Of a stretch of 64,000 bases of DNA, positions 34,494 through 42,598 are shown piece after piece. The first letter of the stretch is position 1. The number at the start of each line of letters is the position of its first letter. The notes beneath the pieces are model-generated. The model did not search any database and was not told where the DNA came from. It saw nothing but the letters and a program-made list of their open reading frames with translations. The position numbers and the translations under genes were made by a program. This DNA comes from Prochlorococcus sp. AG-418-G18 (GTDB lineage Bacteria; Cyanobacteriota; Cyanobacteriia; PCC-6307; Cyanobiaceae): contig QCLX01000003.1 in NCBI GenBank assembly GCA_003214215.1, forward strand, positions 21,360-85,359, written 5' to 3'.

Positions 34494-34922
34494 ATGAATA
34501 ACGAAATTAATCCCATCGAAGAGGATTTTAATGCAGCTTTATCAAGATATAAAGCAGGGCAAGATTTAATTCCAATCGTTCAAGATTTTCAAAAAATTAT
34601 ACAGCAAATTCCAAATCATTTTGCTGCTTGGACTTGTTTATCATGGCTTCAATTACTTTTGAAAAACAATGAAGAAGCTTTGTCAGCTGCAAGACAAGCT
34701 GTTCGATTAAATCAGCAAGATCCACAAGCAAGAATGAATTTGTCTTTAGCTCTTTTGGCTACCAATAATAAAGGTGTTAGGGATCATATTGAGTTAATAA
34801 AAAAAATGTCTACGATGATGCCAGATGTGAAAAGTGAGTTGAAAGAATCTGTTGAAGACGGATTAAGTAGATATCCAGATTGGCCTGAGTTAACCAAAGT
34901 AAAAAAATGGTTGGAATTTTAA
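34494..34922 (+). CDS. TPR-repeat protein
   Basis: This 142-aa protein contains about three tetratricopeptide repeats. Its helices read FAAWTCLSWLQLLLKNNEEALSAA, then RQAVRLNQQDPQARMNLSLALLA. It is probably a scaffold or chaperone for protein interactions, and partners are unknown. It is cotranscribed with the Fe-S carrier (6-bp gap) and the LpxB-like gene (1-bp gap). No signal peptide is visible, so it is cytoplasmic. Confidence 0.8.
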   Translation: MNNEINPIEEDFNAALSRYKAGQDLIPIVQDFQKIIQQIPNHFAAWTCLSWLQLLLKNNEEALSAARQAVRLNQQDPQARMNLSLALLATNNKGVRDHIELIKKMSTMMPDVKSELKESVEDGLSRYPDWPELTKVKKWLEF

Positions 34923-34923
34923 A

Positions 34924-36126
34924 TTGTTTAAGATTTTAATTTTAAGTAATGGGCATGGAGAAGATCTATCTGGCAGTCTAATAGCTAAACAATTCGTAAA
35001 AAGTGGTTATTCTGTTGATGCTTTGCCAATTGTTGGTATGGGAAACCATTACGAAAAAGAAAAAATTAAGATTATCGGTAAAACTAAGGAATTTAGAACT
35101 GGAGGAATTGGTTATAATTCTTTTAAGGGAAGACTTACTGAGATATTAGGAGGAGAAATATTTTATCTTCTAAAAAGATTATATTTAACTTTTAAAATAA
35201 GAAAAAAATATGATTATTTTTTTGTAGTTGGAGATATTGTGCCAGTTTTTTTTGCATGGGTTTGTAATAAAGATTTTTTTACATATCTAGTTGCTTATTC
35301 CAGCCATTATGAAGGGAAGTTGAAATTACCATGGCCTTCTAAATTTTTCTTGCTCTCACAAAAAGCAAAAAAAATATATACGAGAGATTCCCTTACAGCT
35401 AATGATTTAACATTGCAATTAAAAAAGAAAGTGTCTTTTTTAGGTAACCCATTTATGGATAAGTTTTTTCCTAGAAATAAAGAATTAAATAAAGATGAAT
35501 TTAGTATTGGATTATTTCCAGGAAGTAGATTCCCCGAGATTTTAGATAATTTTGTGTTGATTTTAGAGGTATTAGAGGCATTGTCAGATTTTAGATATTT
35601 TCAAAAAATTCAGTTTAATTTTGCAATAGTTAATGCTCTATCTTCATCAAAAATAAAGGAGATATTTCAAAAAAGAGGATGGTTAAAAATAGAAAATATA
35701 AAAGATAATAATCTCTTGAAATTCCAATATAAATTTTTAGAAGTGAATATATATTGGAATAATTTTGACAAAATATTATTGAAAAGTAGATGCTGTATTA
35801 GCATGGCAGGAACAGCAGCAGAGCAAGCGATTGGATTAGGAAAACCAGTTATTCAGATTGAAGGTAAAGGTCCGCAATTTACAAAAACTTTTGCAGAAGC
35901 GCAAAGACGTTTGCTTGGAAAATATGTTTTTTGTGCCAGTAATTTTAAAGACAAAAATGATCAAATCAATCAGACAATGAAATTGATCATAAAAATAATA
36001 TATCTTATACAGCTAAATAAGAAGTTTATGATCTCATGTCATGAAAATGCTAAAAAAAGACTTGGTGAAAACAAAGCTTGTTTAAAAATGGTTGATGATA
36101 TGAATATTGTTATAAAAAATGACTAA
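34924..36126 (+). CDS. lipid-A-disaccharide synthase-related protein (TIGR03492-like glycosyltransferase)
   Basis: This 400-aa protein resembles LpxB-type GT-B glycosyltransferases of the cyanobacterial family I recall as TIGR03492. It starts with TTG, giving LFKILILSNGHGEDLSGSLIA, the family's characteristic N-terminus. FFVVGDIVPVFFAWV is near residue 98, GLFPGSRFPEILDNF near 197, and the donor-binding SMAGTAAEQAIGLGKPVIQIEG near 296. True LpxB makes lipid A; whether this enzyme glycosylates a lipid is undetermined. It is one base after the TPR gene and overlaps the small membrane protein by 8 bp. Confidence 0.8.
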   Translation: MFKILILSNGHGEDLSGSLIAKQFVKSGYSVDALPIVGMGNHYEKEKIKIIGKTKEFRTGGIGYNSFKGRLTEILGGEIFYLLKRLYLTFKIRKKYDYFFVVGDIVPVFFAWVCNKDFFTYLVAYSSHYEGKLKLPWPSKFFLLSQKAKKIYTRDSLTANDLTLQLKKKVSFLGNPFMDKFFPRNKELNKDEFSIGLFPGSRFPEILDNFVLILEVLEALSDFRYFQKIQFNFAIVNALSSSKIKEIFQKRGWLKIENIKDNNLLKFQYKFLEVNIYWNNFDKILLKSRCCISMAGTAAEQAIGLGKPVIQIEGKGPQFTKTFAEAQRRLLGKYVFCASNFKDKNDQINQTMKLIIKIIYLIQLNKKFMISCHENAKKRLGENKACLKMVDDMNIVIKND

Positions 36127-36388
36127 GGAAAATAATCAAAATAAGTTAAAACAAATTATCGATAATTTGTTATTAATAAATTTATTTACAGTCATTTTTT
36201 TTGCAATATTTTTTATTTTTGCAATCATCATGCAATTTAATGGGATATTTATTTTTATTAATTTTATTCAAATAGTTTGGAATCCTCTTGTAGTTCCATT
36301 GATAACAATTCTTATTATTGGTGCTTTAGTAAACGGTATTAATTCTTGGTGGAGGCGTAAATTGCTTTCTCAAGAAGAGGATATTTAA
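36119..36388 (+). CDS. small two-helix membrane protein, 89 aa
   Basis: This 89-aa protein has two long hydrophobic segments, LFTVIFFAIFFIFAIIMQF and WNPLVVPLITILIIGALVNGI, then a basic WWRRKL tail. The hairpin topology suggests a small inner-membrane protein. I do not recognise the family. Its ATG lies inside the last codons of the LpxB-like gene (8-bp overlap), so it is translationally coupled. Its 3' end overlaps the convergent epimerase gene by 50 bp, which is large for this genome. Confidence 0.65.
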   Translation: MTKENNQNKLKQIIDNLLLINLFTVIFFAIFFIFAIIMQFNGIFIFINFIQIVWNPLVVPLITILIIGALVNGINSWWRRKLLSQEEDI

Positions 36389-37265
36389 AATTATAATTTT
36401 TGATTTTACTGCTAATTACTTTTTGTCCTTCTAAAACAACTTTCGCTCCATCTCCTAACAATATTTTTAAAACCGCTCCAGGCACTGGAAGTAAATTAGG
36501 TCTATTCAGACATTTGCCTAAAGTCTGAGAAAATTCTCTCATTAATACTGGATTTGGTGCAACAGCATTAAATACTCCCGAATACTTTTTATCAACTAAT
36601 GCTTGAATAATTAATGCACATAAATCAGTTCTATGAATCCAACTCATCCATTGTTTACCATCTCCAATTGGTCCACCTAATCCAACTTTAAATATAGGGA
36701 GCATTTTTCCTAATGCTCCTCCGTCTTTTTCTAGAACAATTCCAATTCTAAAAATAACTAACCTTGAGAAAAATGGTTTTTCAGCGGCGACCGCTTCCCA
36801 TCTTTTGCAAAGATTAGATAAAAAGTCATTCCCTCCAAGACTATTTTCATTGAATTCAGTAGACAAACTTGTACCGTAATAACCTATAGCTGATCCATTT
36901 ATAATGACTTTTGGGTTTATTTTTAAATTTTTAAGGGTCTTCATCATAAATTTCGTGGTGTTAATACGACTATTTTCAATCTCCTGTTTTTGTTCAGCAG
37001 TCCATTTTTTTTCTGCTATGGGTTCTCCCATCAAGTTAATAATTCCATCTGTCTCTCTTAAAATATTTAGAAGATTTTCGTTATTCCAGTTTTTTTCTTT
37101 TGATAAATCTATTTGAAAAAATTTAAACTTATTGAAATCTAAAGCAAGCTTTAATTTACTAATGGGTTTTCTACTTACAATGTATATTTCGTGATTTGCA
37201 TTGAGTAGTGATGGTACTAATTCTTTACCAATAAATCCAGTGCAGCCAAGTAGTAAAAGACGCAT
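36339..37265 (-). CDS. TIGR01777-type NAD-dependent epimerase/dehydratase (SulA/YfcH-like)
   Basis: This 308-aa extended short-chain dehydrogenase has the Rossmann motif LLLGCTGFIGKELVPSLL at the N-terminus. It has NLMGEPIAEKKWTAEQKQEIENSR near residue 95, which is diagnostic of the TIGR01777 subfamily. SAIGYYGTSLSTEFNE is near 124 and WMSWIHRTDL near 208. The usual YxxxK catalytic pair is less conserved in this family. In cyanobacteria and plants the family has been linked to cell division (GC1/SulA-like), but its reaction is unknown. The 3' end overlaps the convergent membrane protein by 50 bp. Confidence 0.85.
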   Translation of the reverse strand: MRLLLLGCTGFIGKELVPSLLNANHEIYIVSRKPISKLKLALDFNKFKFFQIDLSKEKNWNNENLLNILRETDGIINLMGEPIAEKKWTAEQKQEIENSRINTTKFMMKTLKNLKINPKVIINGSAIGYYGTSLSTEFNENSLGGNDFLSNLCKRWEAVAAEKPFFSRLVIFRIGIVLEKDGGALGKMLPIFKVGLGGPIGDGKQWMSWIHRTDLCALIIQALVDKKYSGVFNAVAPNPVLMREFSQTLGKCLNRPNLLPVPGAVLKILLGDGAKVVLEGQKVISSKIKNYNFKYPLLEKAIYASTKN

Positions 37266-37401
37266 ATCTTATAGATGTTTATTATTTAAGGCTATTAAAT
37301 TTTTTAGACGTTTGTAATTATTATTCCGTTTTAAATTTTTTTCAATAGTTTTCAAACAAGTTTTTGTATAATGAATCTCAAATAACTTTCTTGAATTTAT
37401 T

Positions 37402-37638
37402 ATGACAGATTCTATTCCAAAGAAACCTCTCAAGAAAGGAAGCTTAGTTTTTGTCGATAGAGAAAATTATATAAAAAGTATCGAAGCGCTAGCCAGTGAT
37501 GATGATCTACCTAATTATGTCTTTGAAGGTCCTGGAGAGATTCTTTCAGTAAAAGACGAATATGCTCAGGTTCGATGGCGCAGACCTGTTCCAGATGTTT
37601 GGTTGAAATTAGATCAACTTAAAGAATATACTCAATAA
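37402..37638 (+). CDS. ndhO: NAD(P)H-quinone oxidoreductase subunit O
   Basis: NdhO is a small peripheral subunit of the cyanobacterial NDH-1 complex that runs cyclic electron flow and respiration. The 78-aa sequence has KKGSLVFVDRENYIKS, FEGPGEILSVKDEYAQVRWR and PVPDVWLKLDQLKEY, which are the conserved NdhO blocks (an SH3-like barrel). Length matches the family. It is a single gene between the divergent epimerase (136-bp spacer) and a convergent DnaJ-domain gene. Confidence 0.95.
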   Translation: MTDSIPKKPLKKGSLVFVDRENYIKSIEALASDDDLPNYVFEGPGEILSVKDEYAQVRWRRPVPDVWLKLDQLKEYTQ

Positions 37639-37649
37639 AATTTTTATAT

Positions 37650-38327
37650 CTAAAAGTTTTTATTTTTTTTATCTATAGACATCTTTGATTGTATTCTTTT
37701 TGCTTCTTTGATCATTTCTTTGCCATCAAATAAGTAATTATCAACGTATCCTTGTGTGTATCTATCAAATTCTGATAGCGCGTCTTTAACTTGTGAAAAA
37801 CAATGATAAAGATCGAGGCCTAAAACTGTAATAGACTTTGGAACTATTTGTTTGTTATAAATTTTTTCAACTTTCTCTATTTTCTTTTGTGAAAGAATAA
37901 TATAACTGCAAAAATTTTCCATTAGTTCGTCATCATATGGATCCGCAGATAGTTCTTTTATTTCGTTATTCAATGGTTTAATGATTTGACTAATTAATCT
38001 ATTTATCGGACTATAAATTTCTTTAATCCATGTTTCAACTTCTTGGTCCTTAATTGAAGAATTATGTTTTTTTGAATTAAATTTCTCTTCCCAATTTTCG
38101 TTTAATGAATCAAATGATGAGCTGGAAAAGGAAAAACTGCTATCGTATTGTTTCTTTTTGATAGGGTCATTTAGAGTTTCCCAGGCATTTTGTATTGCAA
38201 GAAATCGTTCTTTCTTGCCACCTGCATCTGGATGATGTTGCTTAACTAAAGAGCGATATGAAGATTTAATTTCACTTCTGGTTGCATTTTGTTTGAGACC
38301 TAATTCTTCATATAAATTTTTTTCCAT
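37650..38327 (-). CDS. DnaJ-domain protein
   Basis: This 225-aa protein has an N-terminal J-domain (LYEELGLKQNATRSEIKSSYR through the HPD motif QHHPDAGGKKERFLAIQNAW) at residues 4-60. This would stimulate an Hsp70. No Gly/Phe-rich, zinc-finger or type II C-terminal domain follows. Instead there are 160 residues of charged helical sequence with no recognised domain, making it a type III J-protein. It sits 16 bp downstream of cysK on the same strand. Confidence 0.85.
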   Translation of the reverse strand: MEKNLYEELGLKQNATRSEIKSSYRSLVKQHHPDAGGKKERFLAIQNAWETLNDPIKKKQYDSSFSFSSSSFDSLNENWEEKFNSKKHNSSIKDQEVETWIKEIYSPINRLISQIIKPLNNEIKELSADPYDDELMENFCSYIILSQKKIEKVEKIYNKQIVPKSITVLGLDLYHCFSQVKDALSEFDRYTQGYVDNYLFDGKEMIKEAKRIQSKMSIDKKNKNF

Positions 38328-38343
38328 TTTTATGAATTATGCA

Positions 38344-39312
38344 TTAAAGATAACCATCTTTCCTTGCTTCAATTGAAGAATTCGATTCAAACATTGCCGT
38401 TGATAAATATCTTTCACCAAAACTTGGAAGAATTACTATCAATCTTTTATTCATCAGTTCTTTCCTTTCTCCGATTTTTATAGTTGCTGCTAATGCTGCA
38501 CCACTGCTTATGCCCGACAAAAGACCTTCCAATCGAGCTAATAGACGCCCATAATAAAAAGCTTCATCGTCATCTATTTTTATAATTTCATCTATTAACT
38601 TTGTATTCAGAACTTTCGGAACAAAACCTGCTCCTATTCCTTGGATTGAATGAGATCCTGCTATTTCTCCAGAAATTACAGCACTTTTTTTGGGCTCTAC
38701 AGCATAAATTTTGCAATTTGGATTAACTTTTTTTAAAAAACGTGCGCAACCAGTAATTGTTCCTCCTGTGCCAACTCCTGTAACTAGTCCATCTAAATTA
38801 TTATTAGATTGGGCCCATATCTCTTGTGCTGTTGTTCTTTCGTGGATATCGGGATTAGCGAAGTTTTCAAATTGATTAAATTGATAGCTATTGGATATGC
38901 TTGAAGAAAGCTCATTAGCTAAATCTAAAGCTCCTTTCATTCCTTCTTTACCAGGAGTTAGCTGTAATTCAGCTCCATATGCTCTCAACATTGCCCTTCT
39001 TTCAATACTCATTGTATCAGGCATAGTTAATATTAATTTATAGCCTTTTGCTGCAGCAACCATTGCTAATGCGATGCCAGTATTTCCACTTGTTGCTTCA
39101 ATTAATGTTGTTTGATTTGGTCTTATCAATCCTTCTTCTTCAGCTTTGCATAACATTGAATAAGCAATTCGATCTTTAACTGAGGCCGAAGGATTGAAGC
39201 TTTCAAGTTTGGCTATTATCTCTGGATAACAATTAAAGTACTTTTTGATTCGATTTAATTTGACTAATGGGGTATTTCCAACTAGAGAAGTGATATCATT
39301 TGCTATTTCCAT
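38344..39312 (-). CDS. cysK: cysteine synthase (O-acetylserine sulfhydrylase)
   Basis: This 322-aa PLP-dependent enzyme joins sulfide to O-acetylserine. The PLP lysine is Lys46 in NPSASVKDRIA. The substrate loop TSGNTGIALA is near residue 70 and the phosphate-binding GTGGTITG near 180. GISSGAALAA near 266 is the PLP-ring Ser region. The sequence is closest to CysK by pattern; CysM is the alternative. It is upstream of the DnaJ-domain gene in one unit. Sulfide could come from the CysH pathway elsewhere in the window. Confidence 0.93.
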   Translation of the reverse strand: MEIANDITSLVGNTPLVKLNRIKKYFNCYPEIIAKLESFNPSASVKDRIAYSMLCKAEEEGLIRPNQTTLIEATSGNTGIALAMVAAAKGYKLILTMPDTMSIERRAMLRAYGAELQLTPGKEGMKGALDLANELSSSISNSYQFNQFENFANPDIHERTTAQEIWAQSNNNLDGLVTGVGTGGTITGCARFLKKVNPNCKIYAVEPKKSAVISGEIAGSHSIQGIGAGFVPKVLNTKLIDEIIKIDDDEAFYYGRLLARLEGLLSGISSGAALAATIKIGERKELMNKRLIVILPSFGERYLSTAMFESNSSIEARKDGYL

Positions 39313-39466
39313 GAAATGATTATTTAAATTGCAAAATTTAATCTCCTTCTTTTATACTAATTGTATTTCAAGATCTTTTATATAATTTTCTCAAAATAAT
39401 TTAATTTTAAAAAACTTTTTGTAAGAGAATATTTACTATTATAGAAGGAAGTTTTGATAAATTTTT

Positions 39467-39739
39467 ATGTATTCGCTGGAACTAAGTCTAAGATATTCAC
39501 CTTTTCCACTTTCAATTCAGAAGAAAGAATTCGAAGATGTTAAAAGAATTTATGATGAAATAAAAAATTCTATGAATCAGGCTTTAGAAACTTCAAACTT
39601 GATTGAATTAAGGTGCGATAAAGTGCGAGATAAATTAATTGCTGTCAGAGCTCAAGAAATTATTTCTGTGCAGATATATGAAAAATCATCAGTAGCAGGA
39701 GGCGCTAAAAGACCAGGATTCTCCCTAAACATGGATTGA
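39467..39739 (+). CDS. UPF0367 family protein
   Basis: This 90-aa protein matches the cyanobacterial UPF0367 family. It has YSLELSLRYSPFPLSIQKKE at the start, ELRCDKVRDKLIAVRAQEI in the middle, and the characteristic end VYEKS-type SVAGGAKRPGFS. The function is unknown. It overlaps the ORF-track start of the downstream ABC ATPase by 4 bp, though the more likely ATG of that gene is 8 bp after its stop. The two are probably cotranscribed. Confidence 0.85.
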   Translation: MYSLELSLRYSPFPLSIQKKEFEDVKRIYDEIKNSMNQALETSNLIELRCDKVRDKLIAVRAQEIISVQIYEKSSVAGGAKRPGFSLNMD

Positions 39740-39747
39740 TAGAATTT

Positions 39748-40422
39748 ATGAGCGATGCTTTTGAAAATGAAATACCTTATATTCATTTCAAAGATGTTTA
39801 TTTTTCATACCCAGAGGAAAAAGAAAATTTAATTTTTAAATGTAATTTCTCAATAAAAACTCCTGGATTTTGGATGATAGTTGGTAAAAATGGGACTGGA
39901 AAAAGCACTCTCTTAAAATTAATTAATGGAATAATTAAACCCACACATGGAATCGTTAATTCTAAAGCAAATATTGGTATGGTATTTCAAAACCCTGATC
40001 ATCAAATATTGATGCCAAACTGCAGAAGCGAACTTTTGATCAATATCAATCAAAATATTAGTGACTATGAAATTAATAAAAAAATTGAATATGTCCTAGA
40101 TCAGGTCGGACTGAATGGGTTTGAAAAAAGGCCAGTTCATACATTAAGCGGTGGTCAAAAACAACGATTAACTATTGCATGTGTTCTTTTAAGTAATAGA
40201 AATTTTATTCTTTTGGATGAGCCTACAGCATTACTTGATCGAACCAGCCAATTAAAAGTTTTAAAAACCATTAAAAATCTTACAAGTGACCATAAAAAAC
40301 CATTATCAGCTTTGTGGATAACTCACCGTTATGAAGAATTAACTTATGCTGATGCAGTAGCAGAGTTGAAAAATGGTTTCTTATCTACCTGGCAAGAACC
40401 GTCAAAATTTCAATATAATTAA
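39748..40422 (+). CDS. ABC transporter ATP-binding protein, energy-coupling (CbiO-like)
   Basis: This single ABC ATPase domain is placed at ATG 39748 (MSDAFENEIPYIHF), 224 aa; the ORF track begins four codons earlier at TTG. Walker A GKNGTGKSTLLKLI is near residue 50. The Q-loop VFQNPDHQILMP is of the ECF/CbiO type, the signature is LSGGQKQR, and Walker B is FILLDEPT. The QNPDHQ motif points to energy-coupling factor ATPases for cobalt, nickel or vitamins. No EcfT or S-component gene is adjacent, so its transmembrane partners must be elsewhere. Confidence 0.87.
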   Translation: MSDAFENEIPYIHFKDVYFSYPEEKENLIFKCNFSIKTPGFWMIVGKNGTGKSTLLKLINGIIKPTHGIVNSKANIGMVFQNPDHQILMPNCRSELLININQNISDYEINKKIEYVLDQVGLNGFEKRPVHTLSGGQKQRLTIACVLLSNRNFILLDEPTALLDRTSQLKVLKTIKNLTSDHKKPLSALWITHRYEELTYADAVAELKNGFLSTWQEPSKFQYN

Positions 40423-40431
40423 CTTTTTTAC

Positions 40432-40460
40432 TTGTCATAAGGTACTTAGAAGAGCTAAAT
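40432..40460 (+). promoter_or_regulatory. candidate promoter of tRNA-Asn
   Basis: TTGTCA (-35-like) is separated by exactly 17 bp from CTAAAT (-10-like), 11 bp before the mature tRNA 5' end. Spacing and position fit a sigma-70-type promoter. The -10 is only a partial match to TATAAT. Confidence 0.4.
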
Positions 40461-40471
40461 TCATTTTATAT

Positions 40472-40543
<72 letters not shown>

Positions 40544-40568
40544 TTCCTCAATAAATTCAAGAATAATC

Positions 40569-40595
40569 AAGAGACCTCATAAGTCTCTTTTTTTG
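40569..40595 (+). terminator. Rho-independent terminator after tRNA-Asn
   Basis: AAGAGAC, a 7-nt loop and GTCTCTT form a 7-bp stem immediately followed by a run of T residues, about 25 bp after the tRNA 3' end. This is the clearest intrinsic terminator in the window. Confidence 0.85.
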
Positions 40596-40688
40596 TTTCT
40601 ATAACTGGAGTTAGAAAAGAAATAGATATTCAGTACATTCCAATAATAACTACTATATTTGGTATTAAATAAATAAATTTTTTAAAAA

Positions 40689-40731
40689 AGTTAGTGTAAA
40701 GTTAGTGTAATTTAAGAAATAGTTAGTGGAA
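40689..40731 (+). repeat. iteron-like 11-bp direct repeats at the start of the 288-aa gene
   Basis: AGTTAGTGTAA occurs twice in perfect tandem (40689-40699 and 40700-40710). A third degenerate copy, AGTTAGTGGAA, runs into the ATG at 40731. The 11-bp period is about one helical turn, so a protein could bind all copies on one face. Promoter operator or iteron are both possible. Confidence 0.6.
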
Positions 40732-41597
40732 TGATTAAACATGTTCAATTAAAAACTATTCAACTTAAGAATCATCAGATTTTAAATGAAAGGTGGTTAC
40801 AAGACATAATTGCTGATGATCCATCAATAATTGGTATAGGTGATGTCATCCTTAAAGATAAAGAAAGGATTCATCATGGTGCAGGAAGATTAGATCTCCT
40901 TCTTCAAGATGCAGATGGGAATGATAGATATGAGGTAGAAATTCAATTAGGGGCAACTGATGAATCTCATATTATTAGAACAATTGAATATTGGGATATT
41001 GAGAGAAAAAGATATCCCCAATACAATCACACCGCAATAATCATTGCGGAAGATATTACCAGTCGTTTTTTAAATGTTATTAGTTTATTTAATGGTTCTA
41101 TTCCATTAATGGCAATTCAAGTGAGTGCAATAGAAACTGGAGATGGGGTAGGTCTTCATTTCACAAAAGTTTTAGATGTGCAACCACTCGGTTTAGTAGA
41201 TGAAGATGAAGAGGTCGCTGAAATTACAGATAGGGATTATTGGTTGAAACGAGGTTCACCAAAAACAGTTTCTATGGCAGATAAACTTTTATCTTTTGTC
41301 ATTGAGTTTGATCCAACTGCTGAATTGAACTACAACAAATTTTATGTAGGTTTAAAAATAGATGGGAGAGCAAAAAATTATGCAATTATTAGACCTAAAA
41401 AAGATTTCTTAGGTTTATCTATAAAAATCCCAGAAACAGAAGAAAATGATTCTTTAATAAATTCAGCAGAATTAATTACATATGAATATGACAGAAGATG
41501 GGGTGCATATAGATTGAAAATCAAGGAGAATGATCTGAAGGAAAAAGCAGATACGATAAAAAAATTACTCCTTGATGCTAAAGAACGGTTTGGGTAA
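40731..41597 (+). CDS. uncharacterised protein with PD-(D/E)XK-nuclease-like N-terminal domain
   Basis: I do not recognise a named family for this 288-aa soluble protein. Residues 45-90 read as a restriction-endonuclease-like core: RLDLLLQDADGNDRYEVEIQ, then DESHIIRTIEYWDIERKRYP. That gives a D-x(n)-ExE arrangement in which the usual catalytic Lys position is Gln. A middle strand region (IIIAEDITSRFLNVISLF) and a charged C-terminal helix follow. It lies just downstream of tRNA-Asn with a repeat-rich promoter. Similar proteins occur scattered in bacterial accessory regions, to my recollection. No methyltransferase partner is present, so a DNA-defence role is only a hypothesis. Confidence 0.55.
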   Translation: MIKHVQLKTIQLKNHQILNERWLQDIIADDPSIIGIGDVILKDKERIHHGAGRLDLLLQDADGNDRYEVEIQLGATDESHIIRTIEYWDIERKRYPQYNHTAIIIAEDITSRFLNVISLFNGSIPLMAIQVSAIETGDGVGLHFTKVLDVQPLGLVDEDEEVAEITDRDYWLKRGSPKTVSMADKLLSFVIEFDPTAELNYNKFYVGLKIDGRAKNYAIIRPKKDFLGLSIKIPETEENDSLINSAELITYEYDRRWGAYRLKIKENDLKEKADTIKKLLLDAKERFG

Positions 41598-41654
41598 TTA
41601 AAGGATTTTCTTTTAAAAACCATTATTTTATTGTTATTGTCACTTGTTTATTTG

Positions 41655-42044
41655 ATGAATGAAAGAGAATTTATAAAGTTAATTATTCATCATGGACAAG
41701 TTGATAGTGATATATTTCATGAATCTTTTTTTGTCGAGGATTCTTTCAGGATTCAAGAAGTTTTTAGAATTCTTCAGGAGATAGATAGTACTGTACATAT
41801 GTATTTTTTTCCAATGGAATTGGACTTTTTAAAAATTCATGAAATGAAAGACAAAAATAATAAAAAAAGTATATTTTCTGCAAATTCATATTCTGAAATT
41901 ATGATTGCAAAGAAATATACAATGACTAAATTGTATAAATTTTTTGAAAAGATCAGATTTGATCCTATTGAAGATCAAATTTTAAAAATGGCGACAAGAT
42001 TATTCATTAGGAATTTTGTTAATGAAAAGATTAAAAAGTTTTGA
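41655..42044 (+). CDS. orphan hypothetical protein, 129 aa
   Basis: I do not recognise this protein. The ORF track opens at a TTG, but ATG 41655 (MNEREFIKLIIHHGQVD) is preferred. The 129 residues are rich in Phe, Ile, Lys and Glu, with alternating helices such as FRIQEVFRILQEID and KLYKFFEKIRFDPIEDQILKMA. There is no membrane segment, signal peptide or Cys motif. It follows the nuclease-like gene by 57 bp on the same strand and may be cotranscribed with it. It belongs to the accessory strip after tRNA-Asn. Confidence 0.5.
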   Translation: MNEREFIKLIIHHGQVDSDIFHESFFVEDSFRIQEVFRILQEIDSTVHMYFFPMELDFLKIHEMKDKNNKKSIFSANSYSEIMIAKKYTMTKLYKFFEKIRFDPIEDQILKMATRLFIRNFVNEKIKKF

Positions 42045-42056
42045 AAGAATTGTTTT

Positions 42057-42347
42057 TTATACTCTTTCTGAAATGATTTCACTTTGATTGGTACATATAT
42101 TTACTTTGAAAATATTTAATAAAGATGAGTAAGTCTTTAATTTAACTTCAGCATTACATTTGTCTTCAAAATTCATACTATAGCCTTCATAAAAATCTCT
42201 ATTCATTATGTCTACATTATGTTTATCAAAGATTAATTCAACTAACTTTAAATACTTATCTGAATACTGCTCTCTAATGGTGGGAGTCGCATGTGATGAG
42301 AAGGAAAAAGAAAAAATAAGAATAAGTAAAAACTTTAATGAAGACAT
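42057..42347 (-). CDS. small exported hypothetical protein, 96 aa
   Basis: I do not recognise this protein. A Sec signal peptide is clear (SSLKFLLILIFSFSFSSHAT, cleavage probably after SHA), giving a mature protein of about 76 residues. Two cysteines in the mature part (DKCNAE and NICTNQ) could form one disulfide. It would be periplasmic or secreted. It lies convergent with the 129-aa gene, 12 bp apart, and is part of the accessory strip. Confidence 0.55.
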   Translation of the reverse strand: MSSLKFLLILIFSFSFSSHATPTIREQYSDKYLKLVELIFDKHNVDIMNRDFYEGYSMNFEDKCNAEVKLKTYSSLLNIFKVNICTNQSEIISERV

Positions 42348-42413
42348 TGAAAATATGGAGAAATGATTATTAAATATAATTTTTTTAAATAATACCTTCT
42401 TTTATATTTATTC

Positions 42414-42598
42414 TCATCTTGAATTTATCCATTCTTCTATTTCCTGTTTCATAAAAACCATTCTTCTTGGCGATATTTTTACTTTTGAGGGAAAGTCTCC
42501 TTTTTTTTGACCAAGCGATTGATCGTTGATACAGATAGTCCAATTAACTTTGAAACCTCTTTTATTGTTAAAAAAGGTCTATTTTCTAAATTAGTCAT
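42414..42598 (-). pseudogene. AlpA/excisionase-like HTH protein, frameshifted at an A8 tract
   Basis: On the minus strand the frame from ATG 42598 gives MTNLENRPFLTIKEVSKLIG and then LSVSTINRLVKKK, an unmistakable MerR/AlpA-type HTH_17 start, but it then meets a stop (KETFPQK-stop). Adding one A to the run of eight restores GDFPSKVKISPRRMVFMKQE and then IEEWINSR-stop, the canonical AlpA C-terminus ending at 42414. The region length is one base short of a multiple of three. AlpA-like proteins regulate or direct excision of prophages and islands. The gene is broken, has a sequencing error, or is expressed through slippage on the homopolymer. A second ATG lies two codons upstream. Confidence 0.75.

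Noticed and set aside
37639-37680. Hairpin AATAAAA/TTTTTATT between ndhO and the DnaJ gene as a terminator.
   Set aside because: The stem is almost purely A/T, pairs only weakly, and such matches are expected in this AT-rich DNA.
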